Notes: generated by a model from the letters alone, not told the origin. A stretch of DNA of 64,000 nucleotides from Chrysaora quinquecirrha (GCA_014526335.1 JACTAT010000268.1:340777-404776); one strand, 5' to 3'. Numbered from the stretch's first letter, positions 47,018 through 60,100 are shown. Program-made: numbers and translations.

Positions 47018-47388
47018 TTGTCCTTTATATGCAAAAGGACAATTCAGTGACCGTTCACCAGAAAAGTTTGCAACTGCTGATCACGGAGATCTTCAAAACA
47101 AATAATGACCTCAATCCAATTTTTATGAAAGAAATTTTTCTGAGAAAAATTTCACAATATGATCTGAGAATTAACAACCGGCTGCAAGTGCCAAAGTATA
47201 AAACTGTTGCCTACGGTAAACAAAGTGTAGATTATATTGGGAGCTTTTTGTGGAACACGATTGCGGATGAGGTCAAAGTTTCTGAAACTATTTGCAAATT
47301 TAAAACACTTATTAAAAACTGGAAAGGTGAAACATGCAGTTGTAAACTATGCACACCATACATAGCTCAAATTGGTTTCTTCACTTAG
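47018..47388 (+). pseudogene. LINE reverse-transcriptase C-terminal fragment
   Basis: About 120 codons ending in TAG. The pattern SVTVHQKSLQLLITEIFK, then LRINNRLQVP, AYGKQSVDYIGSFLWN, and a final CSCKLCTPY is the usual tail after the polymerase domain in CR1/Jockey-type ORF2 proteins (RN.R...YG..S..Y..P.LWN...FK..L..W...C.C..C). The catalytic part is missing because of truncation. Confidence 0.8.
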
Positions 47389-47584
47389 TCATATTTAAAC
47401 TTTCGGTATACTTTTCAATAAACTTTCAACTACATCTTTGTTTGAATAACTATGTACAATTTATTTTGATCTTTAATTTATTCTTAGTTACGTGGTAGGT
47501 TTTAATTAGCTATTTAATTATTAGCTATTACTAGTAATACCTACGGTAAATAAATTGATAATAATAATAATAATAATAATATTA
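47018..47584 (+). mobile_element. 5'-truncated non-LTR retrotransposon insertion
   Basis: Absent from copy B, whose sequence runs straight through TATATTAAGCATG. The insertion starts abruptly inside a reverse-transcriptase C-terminal region and ends in an (AAT)n tail at about 47556-47584, with a short ATTA-type target repeat. A 5' truncation plus a TAA-type tail fits CR1/L2/Jockey-like LINEs. Confidence 0.8.
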
Positions 47585-48427
47585 AGCATGTAGTAATATA
47601 ATAGTACTTAATTTAAAGGGCAACTTTGCTTATAATCCAAAGTGAAGAGTTATCAGTTCTGACTGAGCATTCATTTCTTTAATGCTAAGCTAGCCTCTTA
47701 ATAATTCTACAAAGTTTCAGTACCCATAGTTCGACATGTTTCTTCAAATGGTATCCATGATAGCGCACATACTTCTAAAAATGGTACCGATAATTCTGCA
47801 GTTTTTATAAAAAAGGTAATTGGCTTGCGCAGTAGCAATGACTTTGTTGTTTCAAAAAGTTGGACAGCAATATTTTTTAAAATGGCCAAACAGTCAAACA
47901 TTTGTTGTAAAGAAAATATAAAATGTTGGACCGGCAATGTTTAATCGTTTGGCCAGAGCCTTACAGCTCCTTTTTTAACTTTCATCTAAAAATGCTTCAT
48001 TACTGGAATTGAAGTTTTATTATTTTTCCAAGCTTAATTATTCTTTCTCTCTTTCTTTCTCAGGGCAAGCGCTGTTCTAAGATGGTTACCAAGCGAGTAA
48101 AGGCAGGACTCTGTGCAGCTCATAGGAGTGCTGAACAAAAATCAGGTAGCGTAGTGGTTTTTTCAATGAAGCTATTAAACCATCAGACTCTGCTAAAGTA
48201 TTAATCTAGTGGATAGGCAATCTTGTGGATTGAAAACGGACGGGCCTTTCCCAGGCAAATAATCACGGTCGTATGATCGCGCAATTGTGATGGCAAAAAT
48301 GAGTAGTTTTTCTGCTTTTAAGGCGATTTTTTTAACCTAGTTGATATAATACCTGTTTCCGTGAAAGTTTACTATACGAAAAGATCATCTACTGCCACCC
48401 TGTAGTAATTGCACGTTATAATCGTAG

Positions 48428-48912
48428 GAAATAATGAATAAGTCTATGAACTATGAACCATGAACCGTGAACTATGAACTAAAATCTAACTGAAATAGCA
48501 GGAAATGATGAGTTGGACTATAAACTATGAACGATGAACCATGATCTTTGAACTCTGAACTATGAACTAAGAACTAACTGAAATAGCAGGAAATAATGAG
48601 TTAGACTATGAAGTATACACGATGATCTTTGAACTATGAACTATGAACCGTGAACTACTAGCTAACTGAAAAAGCAGGAAAATAAACAGTGACTATGAAC
48701 CATGAACTAGGAGCTGTGAACTTTGAACTTTGAACTAAGTACAGTGGCAGGAAATAATGGGCAAGACTTAAAACTATGAACTACGAACTATGAACTATGA
48801 ACTGCGAACTATAAACTATGAACTAACTGTAGTGGCAGGAAATAATGGGCAAGACTTTAAACTATGAACTACGAACTATGAACTACGAACTACGAACTAT
48901 TCAACTATGAAC
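48428..48912. repeat. (ACTATGAACT)n minisatellite, copy A
   Basis: Decanucleotide-like ACTATGAACT/ACGATGAACC units arranged in a higher-order block ending in GCAGGAAATAATG about every 75-110 bp. In copy B (59868-60358) the block reads GCAGGGAAAT, a one-base difference shared by several units, suggesting homogenisation within each copy. Confidence 0.85.
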
Positions 48913-50114
48913 GATTATCTGGATTATAGGAAATTTGAATTATAGTTTTTCAGCTACAGTTTTTCTAATCTGCTTTCTTTTTTTTTAATCATTTTCTTTT
49001 GTGCTGGTAACAAAACCGCCAAATTTAAAAGAAAATGTAACTAAGACAAACCAACTCTTAAAAAACGCAAACGCGATAAGTTAAGCCTACATATCATCGG
49101 GAATACTAATAGCAAATACGCTAAAAGATTAAAGACTAAATACTTATGATATACGGCTACATGTTAAAAACTGAAAGATCTATACACTGCAGTAATGTAC
49201 TTGAATTGGTTAGATTAACATAACAAATGTTGGGCATGAAATCTGTGCAGAGCTTGCAGCTGAATAAATTTGGCTCTTTGTAATTCTTTGTCAGGCATTG
49301 CTGAAAGTTTTCTACAGTGTTGCTTTTCTTATTTTCATAGATATCTATCATTTGATATCTTTTTATAGCCCCATCACTTATTCTTATCTATTCTCTTTTT
49401 TAGCCAATCAAAACAAAGCTCCGAAGCAACAGCTAATGCAAAATGTTGTTCATCCTCGACCAGAAATCGCATATTTCAACCAGGTTGGTCAAATTTACTT
49501 TAGATCTAAATCGTTCATCTTTATTATCTCTGCTATCTCTTGCGCTTTAAATGCGGTCGTAGTCTTTATTCAGACGATTTTTAGAATAAATTTACTCAAA
49601 AAACAATCTTTGCTTGAAACCAAGAAAAACATTGGACCTTCACGTTTTAAAAGTAAGGCATGGTTATATACCAAACATAATCTTCATGCTTCTGCTACAA
49701 ATATCCCGGTCAATATCTGTATTACGTCTTTTAAACTTTTGGCCTCTCTTTTCAAAATTTACATCATGCTACAAATTTGACTCCACATTCGAATTCAGTC
49801 TATAGTGTTCTTGGTGTTTGTGGCGATGAAAAGATTGAGAAATTGCAAAAAGACGCTCAATCACTTTAGACGATGGAATCCCTTATAAATTGTTCATCGA
49901 TATAAAATCAACATCCCGAAGACTAGAAGCAAAAGAGCTTGCCTCGAAACTAAAACTAAGGAGAAAGAAATTTTCGAAAATCTTAGAAACGAGGCCTTTG
50001 TTTCCGAAGTTTATGCGGCCTATGTGGCCTATACTGCCTCTGGGCCTAAGATGTTTTCAGAAACTTCCTTCTGAACACATAGTAGCCAAACACGACCCCT
50101 TATAAGAGTAGTGC

Positions 50115-50467
50115 TACAGTAGTTATTCGATTATCCGGCCTACTTGGGACATGCGATTTTCAAAATGTGTGCGGATAATCCAAAATTCCGTATAGTCGAA
50201 AATACATAATCACAGCAAAAACCAGTTACAAGCTTACAGGAGTAGCTTTTTAGGATTATGTTTCAAACAAAAACTTCTCCGCACACTAGAGTATTGGAGG
50301 TTTTAGAGTGATTTTGTGATACTTTCTTGGTTATATTTTGATCTTCAAATGGTTTGTGCAAAGAGAAATAGAATATTTGCTGAATTATGCTTTCGTAGTT
50401 GGACATTTTTGACGGACCGGATAATCGAAGTCCGGATAAACGAGGGGTCGGATAATCGAATACTGTA
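50115..50467. mobile_element. Pogo/Tigger-like MITE, copy A
   Basis: The ends TACAGTAGTTATTCGATTATCC and its partner CGGATAATCGAATACTGTA are flanked by TA. Internal TCGAAGTCCGGATAAACGAG repeats the theme. CAGT plus TCGATTATCCG ends are typical of pogo-type elements (family knowledge). No ORF. The equivalent copy is at 61561-61913. Confidence 0.7.
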
Positions 50468-50543
50468 AGTACTATACTGTATTTTCAGATCAGCGGTATT
50501 CTAGTCATCATATTTTCTCGAATAAGCGCCGACATTCCTTCGA

Positions 50544-50901
50544 TACACGTTTTTTTTATAAGAAACCGGTTTATAAGAAACCTAGAACTAGACACCCAAA
50601 AAGTTAAGAAATTTTTAGAACTACGAGGAAGGAGTTTAGAAATTTAAGAAATTTTTGTGTCAGTTTTCCAACATACTGATTTCACATTTGTGGACGTAGT
50701 AATCAATTCTCAAGCATTCCCGTGCGATTTCTCGCACCAGGGTGGGTAATTCCGTGCGATTTCTCGCACCTGTCAGCAATACTGTATCCCACAGAAGGCT
50801 TTTTGTCGTTTCTACTGCAATTTATTTCCATATTATTAGGAAACTGTTAAGAAACTTTTAGAACTAGGCCCCGAGCAAGGTTACTTATAAAAAACATGTA
50901 G
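50544..50901. mobile_element. MITE with TACACG(T)nATAAGAAACC ends, copy A
   Basis: The left TACACGTTTTTTTTATAAG and the right CTTATAAAAAACATGTA are inverted. Inner arms carry GTTCTAG and AAGTTTCTTA-type motifs. It contains two GTGCGATTTCTCGCAC palindromes near 50729 and 50753. Relatives: 53400-53616, 61992-62348 and 62788-63197. Confidence 0.65.
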
Positions 50902-51231
50902 TGGCAACCTGTTGATAGGATGAATCAAGAGGCACCTTTTGCCAATTGCTGCAAAACATACTTTGACTGATAAATAAACGAATCGAGTAAATACTGTATT
51001 AAGAGATAAGTTTATCAGTTTTCTATTTCTTTGGTACATGTGATCTTCATGAAATCTTCTTTGTCCAGAATGTTTATTTTTATGCTGAATAAATCTCATG
51101 TCTAAATACTGATCAAAACATATACAATATTGACATTATTTGTTCTTTTTTTTTCATTTGTAGCCGAACCCAATGATATCAGGTATTTCAAGTGAGCATG
51201 CGCAGCAAGTACCCCCTCCAGCAATACCTGA

Positions 51232-52116
51232 NNNNNNNNNNNNNNNNNNNNNNNNNNNNNNNNNNNNNNNNNNNNNNNNNNNNNNNNNNNNNNNNNNNNN
51301 NNNNNNNNNNNNNNNNNNNNNNNNNNNNNNNNNNNNNNNNNNNNNNNNNNNNNNNNNNNNNNNNNNNNNNNNNNNNNNNNNNNNNNNNNNNNNNNNNNNN
51401 NNNNNNNNNNNNNNNNNNNNNNNNNNNNNNNNNNNNNNNNNNNNNNNNNNNNNNNNNNNNNNNNNNNNNNNNNNNNNNNNNNNNNNNNNNNNNNNNNNNN
51501 NNNNNNNNNNNNNNNNNNNNNNNNNNNNNNNNNNNNNNNNNNNNNNNNNNNNNNNNNNNNNNNNNNNNNNNNNNNNNNNNNNNNNNNNNNNNNNNNNNNN
51601 NNNNNNNNNNNNNNNNNNNNNNNNNNNNNNNNNNNNNNNNNNNNNNNNNNNNNNNNNNNNNNNNNNNNNNNNNNNNNNNNNNNNNNNNNNNNNNNNNNNN
51701 NNNNNNNNNNNNNNNNNNNNNNNNNNNNNNNNNNNNNNNNNNNNNNNNNNNNNNNNNNNNNNNNNNNNNNNNNNNNNNNNNNNNNNNNNNNNNNNNNNNN
51801 NNNNNNNNNNNNNNNNNNNNNNNNNNNNNNNNNNNNNNNNNNNNNNNNNNNNNNNNNNNNNNNNNNNNNNNNNNNNNNNNNNNNNNNNNNNNNNNNNNNN
51901 NNNNNNNNNNNNNNNNNNNNNNNNNNNNNNNNNNNNNNNNNNNNNNNNNNNNNNNNNNNNNNNNNNNNNNNNNNNNNNNNNNNNNNNNNNNNNNNNNNNN
52001 NNNNNNNNNNNNNNNNNNNNNNNNNNNNNNNNNNNNNNNNNNNNNNNNNNNNNNNNNNNNNNNNNNNNNNNNNNNNNNNNNNNNNNNNNNNNNNNNNNNN
52101 NNNNNNNNNNNNNNNN
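51232..52116. other. Assembly gap, 885 N
   Basis: A run of N inside INO80E copy A from exon 9 into intron 9. The matching copy B sequence (62678-63577) is 900 bp, so the gap estimate is close and the missing part can be read from copy B. Confidence 0.99.
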
Positions 52117-52137
52117 TGCAATTTTATGCATAATATA

Positions 52138-52416
52138 CTACAATCTTGGACAAAATATATTGGAACGGCCTAAATAGTTTTGCTATTATCTATTGATTCC
52201 CCCTTCTCCCCCGTTACAATGTTGTTTCGTACAAAAGTTGTCTTGCTCTACTACCAACAATGTTGTTTCGTACAAAAGTTGTCTTGCTCTACTACCAACA
52301 TTGTTTTGGGGGTAAAAGGGGGGAGAATTGGAGTTATATAAAGTAGAAAATCAATGGAATAGGCCATATTCCTTGGAGAAAATGCCTTCTTCCAAATATT
52401 TTGTCCAAGATTGTAG
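52138..52416. mobile_element. MITE with CTACAATCTTGGACAAAATA ends, copy A
   Basis: The ends CTACAATCTTGGACAAAATA and TATTTTGTCCAAGATTGTAG are near-perfect inverted repeats. It carries a 41-bp tandem duplication (52216-52297) that copy B (63599-63836) lacks, which accounts for the full length difference between them. Confidence 0.8.
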
Positions 52417-52541
52417 ATCAGATGAATCATATCGGTTTTGTTTGTCTTTTCAGTGCGACTGGGGATTCTCCAGCATCTTCTGACTTCAACAGTAACATCT
52501 ATGATGGAGATGATGACTTGGTGATCGATTTACCGGAATGA

Positions 52542-54182
52542 AACACATTTCGTCGCAATGGACTTAACATTTGGTCCAGTTGGTTAAATGTCCGTTGGTT
52601 GAAGCAAACACCATTGAAAGGCATGAACGCTGTGAGGAGTGAGGAATGCATCTGACATGTTTACTTTAAAGGAACAAAACGAACCTTAACTAGAAGAAGT
52701 GCCTAGGCTATTGCTATACAGGCTCGTCGCAAAGTCTATTTCTCAATGAAATCTTGGTTTTAAAGAACTGAAATGATAATTGCTTGGTCATAAGACCAAT
52801 GCAATAAGGAACGATAACCTGTATCGAAATACCTTGGTTCTTGCATCATTTACCATCTTAATGTGCAAATGTGTTTTTTGTTTTTCTGTCTTCTGCCTTA
52901 ATACCGCCTAATTCTATTCCATCATCGGCTTCGTCGCTGAGGAGGAGTACGCCTAATTTCACGCCCCTCCAATTTTCGCTCCCTCATTTTTCTTGCCCAA
53001 ATTTTGGAGCCCTCCTCCTCAATATATATCTTGCTCACCTTTTGAGATTTACTTTTTCTCCCTAGTTTGACCAATTGTGATTGAAAAATACTTTATTTAC
53101 GCACTGGAGACTATTTAGGGGATATTTGAAGAATTTGAGAACAATTTTTGGGCAATTTTTGAACAAAACTGCGAGTTGCAAAGCACTTGGCCGATTTTTC
53201 GCAATGTGGCAAGGCTGTAGATTTGATTATGATTGACAAATACTCTTTTTTCCCCGGAGAGCCTATTCAGGGGATATGCCAGTATTTTACAAATTATTTA
53301 AAGAAAAATTGGAATTTTCAAAACAACTTATTTTTTGCAGATTTTGACCATTTGGCAAGGCTGTGGACTTGCCATTTTGGCGATTTTTTTGTGGGAAATA
53401 TTACGAAGAATTAGCCATGCTGGTGCGAGAAATCGCACGTAAATGCTTGAAAATTGATTACTACGTCCACAAATGCGAAATTAGTATGTTTGAGAACTGA
53501 CACAAAGATTTCTTAAGTTTCTTAACTCCATCCTCCTAGTTCTAAAAGTTTCTTAACTTTTGGGGTGTCTAGTTCTAGGTTTCTTATAAACCGGTTTCTT
53601 ATAAAAAAAAAATATGTGTAGTTGAGACAAATGAAGTTTTTCCATCTTTTTGCAAAATAGTACCTCTAAACCCCTCTCCCCTACTCAATGTTGGTTTTAA
53701 ATTGTTAAAGAAATACAGATAATCGCTCCTGGAATGTTTTTTACCAAAATCAACATTGAATTGGGTGGAAGGGCTTGATTTTGTCCATCAAAACAGCTAA
53801 GTTGGACATTGTCTCAACAGTTTTGTCTAAGATTGTAGAACTAAAATTGGGTCAAAAATTAAGAAACTTTTAGAACTAGGCCCCGAGCTAGGTTTCTTAT
53901 AAAAAAAACCGTGTAGTTTTGTGCAATCTTGTGCAAGTTTCATCCAAGATCGAAGAAAACTATTACATGTGATCTAACTCTCGTTTATGTTTTCTATCTT
54001 CGCCCAGGAGCCAGGTCGAGGCAAATTCAAAATGTCATTTCAGCATTGGAACGAGGCTCAGGAAACGCTATATTCTTTTTCTGTTTTCTTGTTCTTGACA
54101 CCTCAGAAAATCAATTTGAATGCTCAAAAGTTGTTTGTATTTTACTTTTGAATGAAAACATTGGTTTACTTTTGGTTTAGTT
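52542..54182. other. Junction between INO80E copies A and B
   Basis: 3' flank of copy A followed by 5' flank of copy B. No gene is seen. It holds ACGCACTGGAGA/CCCCGGAGAG-like repeated blocks (53092-53400, two related halves), a TATAAGAAACC-type MITE (about 53400-53616), a CTACAATCTT-type MITE lacking its left tip (53617-53838) and another TATAAGAAACC end (53870-53917). Homology to the FTSJ3-side flank of copy A begins at about 53930. Confidence 0.6.
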
Positions 54183-57100
54183 ATGTCTGAGTATAGTGGA
54201 GGATATCGTAAATGGCCTCAAGAAGACAACGACGGTCTTCACATGAAGCAAAAATATCGTTCTCTGAAAAGGAAAATGAGATGCCTGTTGTATGAACAAG
54301 AATGTTTTCAAGAGGAGCTGAGGAGATTACAGAGAAAATTACTTAGGGTTAACAGAGATAAGAGGTATCAGGGCTATTTGTTACTTTCCAGATTCCTTTT
54401 TCCAGCTCTTCTGTCTTGTCTTCTGGTGAGCAGATACTGCAAAGTTTCTTTCCTTGGCTTTAGACAGACAAAGATCAGAAGATGATCAGATTAGATTCAA
54501 GCCAAATTTGCTTGCCATTATTATAGATCATTTCGGTATGACGTCAGACAGCATTAGAATTTTTGGAAATCACATGATATCGAGTTTTTTATATGAAAAT
54601 CTTATAAAGCAGCCAAAACTTAGTCTACAATCTTAGACAAAACTGTTGAGACGACGTCCAACTTAGCTGTTTTGATGGACAAAATCAAGCCCCTCCCCCA
54701 ATTCAATGATGATTTTGGTAAAAAACATTCCAGGATCGATTAACTGTATTTCTTTAGCAATTTAAAACCAACATTGAGTAGGGGAGAGGGGTTTAGAGTT
54801 ACTATCTTGCAAAAAGAAGGAAAAACTTTATCTGTCTCAACTAGTTTTGTCTAAGATTGTAGGTACAAAGTTTCACTGTCCTAGCGCTTGTGTTCTTAAT
54901 TTTATGAGCATTCAAAGTTCCATACTTCATGAAGGGATTGCTCTCTACCTTCAATTTTTGAAGAAAGAACACTGCTCAGGTATATACCACACTGGATAGT
55001 GGTATATATAGATTTGCTAATTATTGCTTTTTCATTTCTGATTCATTGTTTTTTCTCCTTCAGCTTTCTTCTTGATCGTTTGCTGCAGTATGAGCCACCA
55101 GAGTTTTCCTCATCAGGTATTTGAATTATTGCAACTCAGAATAAGACTTAATTATCATCACTTACCGTAAATCCTCAAATAAGCCCCCTGGGCTTATTTG
55201 GGCAAATGAATTTTACAGTGGGGGCTTATTTGAGGGGAAGGCTTATTCGAGGGAAGGGTTTATTTTAAAGTTCAATGATTCCAATGTGTTGTTGCAAAAA
55301 AAGCAGAGAGAAAAATCTGTACTCTTCTATCGAAATCAGCTGTTTGCCAAAATCCAATGGCTGATTATTGGTTGAATTGATAGTAAAACCTGTCAAGACC
55401 TGTTCAGTGTTTTAATTAGATGTAAGATGCATTATAGACAGAAACAAATTCATAAATCCTTCAAATATTTCCCTATGGGAGCTTATTTGAGGGGAGGGCT
55501 TTTCTGTAAAAATTAATTCTTTGGTGGGGGCTTATTCGAGGGTGGGGGCTTATTCAAGGATTTACGGTAAGCCTTTGATGTTCAACGGAGCAATTTTTTG
55601 GTTAGGCCATCTCCAAAACACTGCCATTAAACACAACACAAAAAACGCTGCCTCGAGGAAGACAGATTCTCAATCAAACCTTACTGGCATCTTTGATTAA
55701 TGTTTTTCACACCTTTGAATCTGACCAAAGCATTTAGAGAAGTGCCACATTTCTCAAATCTAATTGTCCTAAACAATTCCAGTTCAGCCCTCCCAAATTG
55801 CGGCTGTGACAAATCAAAGGTTTGTCATATGTGGTAATGTGGTAATATCACATGGAAGACTGTGTCAAAAACAATCTTGATGAGTTGGAATATATTCATT
55901 ATGGAATTAGATTTTTCACAATAGATGGGATTCAAACTTGACTGCATGACCAGGGAGCCAATGACATTTCCACTGAGCTATAGAGCTCAATGCAATCGCA
56001 GTGTAACTCTCCAAGGCATACAGTCCAAGACTCTACTCCCATTTGCCTTTGACATGGATGTGTTTCGATGAACACTAGGATAGATTAGCAATAGATGGAA
56101 TTTGATATACTATGTATTAGTATTTTGCGATAATTTTGCATTATGATACTTTTATTTAGATGAAGAAGAAACTGCATCATCTGCTGAGGAAGGTCAACAA
56201 TACAAGGTTACATTAAGTGAATGAATGTTTTATCTTGTATCTAGTATCTTTCTTCTGCCATAAGTAAGCTTTCTAATGCACTTAGAGAAATGGATGATTC
56301 CAATAGCCATGAAAACAACTTTTGTTCAGGGCGTTCAGACTTGTAAGAGACATCTGATTGGGAGGGCATCAACTCAGCCATAAGATAATCACTGTCATTG
56401 GGGTATTCAGGTTTGATCACAAAGATGCCACCACAGTACAAAAAAAGTACCACCTCATCAGGGATAAAAACCCATCAAATGCCACTACAGTAGTGCTTTT
56501 CCAACGGTGTAGTGAGTATAGATTTGCTAAGTGTGAGTTGGATTCTCCAATAATAATTATTGTTATTTGTTCTATTTTAGAACTACTGGAGCAGTCAAGT
56601 TGCAGGCACACACTTAAATCAAGGGTGTGTATGACATATACAGGGTGGCCCTGAAAAAAGGGACCCCCTAGCTAAATATTTTTTATATCATAATAGTTTA
56701 TTACATCGCCGTCGCGACAGGGACACGACGGGAATGTGACGATATGGAAACCAAGCTCAAATGAGACCAATGTCCCGTCCCTGCTAGACAGGATACTCTT
56801 TTCATACAAAGGATCCCGCCTTTGTGCCAACGGGACCCTTGTAAACTGAGAAGCTTCTTCTCGTATCATCGAAACATCCTGCTTAGATGAGGCAGGACAA
56901 TTGCCAGGTCTCTAAAGCAAATTGTAAAAATGTCAATAATTCATCGTTTAATAAGTTTGTTGCACTAAATTTTTACGATTTGCTCATTCTTTAGCCTTGG
57001 CGAAACGTCACTTGCATTAAACGAAACATTTGGCAGAACTTTTTTTGCACGTTGACTGCTGTTGGGGCAGGGGTGGCCAACATAGCCAACAATTCAGCAA

Positions 57101-60100
57101 ACGATCATATTAAAAATTGTTTTTATTGAAAAGCTTGGGACTGCTGTGGGACATTTCTCATTTGAGCTTGTTTCAATGTATTTTCTGTGTCGAAGAATTA
57201 AAAGTTGTTTAGGAGCTTGCTTAGTTTAGAATGAGATTGCTATTTGGCTTCTTTTTTGTGGGAAGGAGCGAATGCCTTACCTGATGCGCAGGCATAGAGG
57301 CGAGGTTTTCCAAACGAAGCCAACCTTCTGAAATGTTGGGTGAATTTTTGATCCTGACCAAACTTCAGCCAACACAAATTAGGCTCAGCCAACAAGGTGG
57401 CCAAACGCTATCAACATTTTGCACAACATGAATGTTTGCTAATGTTGGGTCTCTAGTTGTTGTTTCTGTTACTTTAATTTGAGTAGGCTACTGTTTCTAG
57501 CTTTTCCAGCTAATTTAGGGCTACTAATCATGCCGCATCTTCACATGACCAAGTTTAACTTGTGGTGCCTAACGCACACTAACTAAGCCGCTTGGCCACT
57601 CACTCACTCCATAGGTGACATGATGGCTACTTTTGGCCGGGTCTTTTCTCAAGTTTCGGTAAGTTTTTCTTTAAACATACAATAAGTCTGTTAATTGCAT
57701 TTTTCTATACTATAGACAAACAAGGAAATCTGGCAATCAGGGGCATGCAAGTGGAGGTACAGGATCACAGGAATCCAAAACTCAGCAGAAATCGAAACGA
57801 GTAAGAATTTTTCTTTCTTGTCTCCCTCTAGCATAAGCGAAAAATGCAAATAGCATTGAAAAAATTATTCTGTACTGTTCAGAACTTTATGAATTTTTGT
57901 CATGTTTCACTTTTATTTTTGTTCTGTTCTAGAATACTGACGTGGAACGTGTAAGATGCAGGCACATTGAAAATGTAAGTGTGAGAGACGCTTCACACGA
58001 GAAATTTCAAAGCGCGTTGAAACTCGCAGCACTTATCGTTAAAGACCTATTTGCACTTCATAAACCAACCCGGGTATGCCCAAGGTTAACTAACCTGGGT
58101 TAGTTTAACCTGGATTAGTTTTGATTTGTAGTGTAAATGCTAATTTGGGACAAAACTGGGTTGATAAAAACACGCATGCGTAATTCAATCATCAAAATGA
58201 CGTATGGCGGTTGAGATGTATCATCTTTTAGGCACACCCTGTTGTTTGTTAAACATTACTGGGCATGCTCATCATCAAAACAAACCTGGGTTCGATGAGT
58301 TTTGCGTTTGGACTACATTTTCGAAAACTTATCCAGGTTATTTTTAAAACTAGCTCGACTCGGGGCGAACCCGGATCAGCTTCATTTACACTACGAAAAA
58401 CTAACCCGGGCTAACTTAACCGAGTGCGAACCTGGGTTAGTTTGTGTAGTGTTAATAGGTTTAAGCTGTACCCTTAAATTTTCACATGAGAAGTCGTGGT
58501 GCTTTGAAGATCAGATATCAATTAATTAACAATAGACCACTTGAATGAAGCAGTGCTACATAGATTTCTCATTTCGCCCCGCTCTGAAAAAAGCTCTGTT
58601 TTTTGCACTTTTCACCCCGATTTGAAAGTTTGAAGCGCTTGGAAAACCTGAACGGAAATCAAAGGACTTTGAGTTTCATTTCGCCCTTATCCATGTCAAC
58701 ACTGTCGGGCTTTGACCAGACACAGAACCGAACTCACAGTGCCCCGAGTTACAAAGGTGCTTCGAAATTTCTCATGTAAAGGGGCTCTAAAAATAATCAA
58801 AGAACTAGATGTGTTAGTCTGTTTATTACAGTCCAAAATTATTTAAAGTGGTATAGTTGAAATTTTCTTTAAAGTCTCGGAAAGGTACCTACGCCTAGCT
58901 TTGGATGGGGACATGTCATTTAGGTTCGAAAGTTGAAACCCATATTTCCGCACATGTAGTAAAATTGTTGCCAATAATTCCGCCAACCTGATTGAAATTG
59001 TGACCGATGATTGCACCTTTATATTAAGCATGTAGTAATATAATAGTACTTAATTTAAAGGGCAACTTTGCTTATAATCCAAAGTGAAGAGTTATCAGTT
59101 CTGACTGAGCATTCATTTTTTTAATGCTAAGCTAGCCTCTTAATAATTCTACAAAGTTTCAGTACCCATAGTTCGACATGTTTCTTCAAATGGTATCCAT
59201 GATAGCGCACATACTTCTAAAAATGGTACCGATAATTCTGCAGTTTTTATAAAAAAGGTAATTGGCTTGCGCAGTAGCAATGACTTTGTTGTTTCAAAAA
59301 GTTGGACAGCAATATTTTTTAAAATGGCCAAACAGTCAAACATTTGTTGTAAAGAAAATATAAAATGTTGGACCGGCAATGTTTAATCGTTTGGCCAGAG
59401 CCTTACAGCTCCTTTTTTAACTTTCATCTAAAAATGCTTCATTACTGGAATTGAAGTTTTATTATTTTTCCAAGCTTAATTATTCTTTCTCTCTTTCTTT
59501 CTCAGGGCAAGCGCTGTTCTAAGATGGTTACCAAGCGAGTAAAGGCGGGACTCTGTGCCGCACATAGGAGTGCTGAACAAAAATCAGGTAGCGTAGTGGT
59601 TTTTTCAATGAACCTATTAAACCATCAGACTCTGCTAAAGTATTAATCTAGTGGATAGGCAATCTTGTGGATTGAAAACGGACGGGCCTTTCCCAGGCAA
59701 ATTATCACGGTCGTATGATCGCGCAGTTGTGATGGCAAAAATGAGTAGTTTTTCTGCTTTTAAGGCGATTTTTTTAACCTAGTTGATATAATACCTGTTT
59801 CCGTGAAAGTTTACTATACGAAAAGATCATCTACTGCCACCCTGTAGTAATTGCACGTTATAATCGTAGGAAATAATGAATAAGTCTATGAACTATGAAC
59901 CATGAACCGTGAACTATGAACTAAAATCTAACTGAAATAGCAGGGAAATGATGAGTTGGACTATAAACTATGAACGATGAACCATGATCTTTGAACTCTG
60001 AACTATGAACTAAGAACTAACTGAAATAGCAGGGAAATAATGAGTTAGACTATGAAGTATACACGATGATCTTTGAACTATGAACTATGAACCGTGAACT

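Larger units (their letters stand above)
35019..52541 (+). pseudogene. INO80E: INO80E-like gene, copy A (first exon truncated)
   Basis: Exon 1 starts at 35019 and matches copy B to 35147. There the sequence changes to an unrelated satellite and a stop follows after one codon, so the codons for the second half of the first coiled-coil segment and the donor are missing. The remaining exons are intact: 40636-40688, 44142-44188, 44563-44606, 45697-45781, 45914-45955, 48064-48145, 49404-49483, 51164 into the N gap at 51232, and 52454-52541 (ending [12 protein letters not shown] then TGA). The differences seen in exons 7 and 10 are synonymous. The introns also hold a 2.4-kb DNA transposon and a LINE piece absent from copy B. 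As read, it cannot make the full protein from this ATG. A mis-joined haplotype could give the same picture. Confidence 0.8.

Noticed and set aside
51102..52177. Four frames over 300 codons long
   Set aside because: They are open only because they cross the 885-base run of N.
57615..57660. Segment with AG and GT edges looking like a 44-bp exon in INO80E copy B (also near 45594 in A)
   Set aside because: In the phase required it contains a stop, while 56581-56624 closes the frame exactly.
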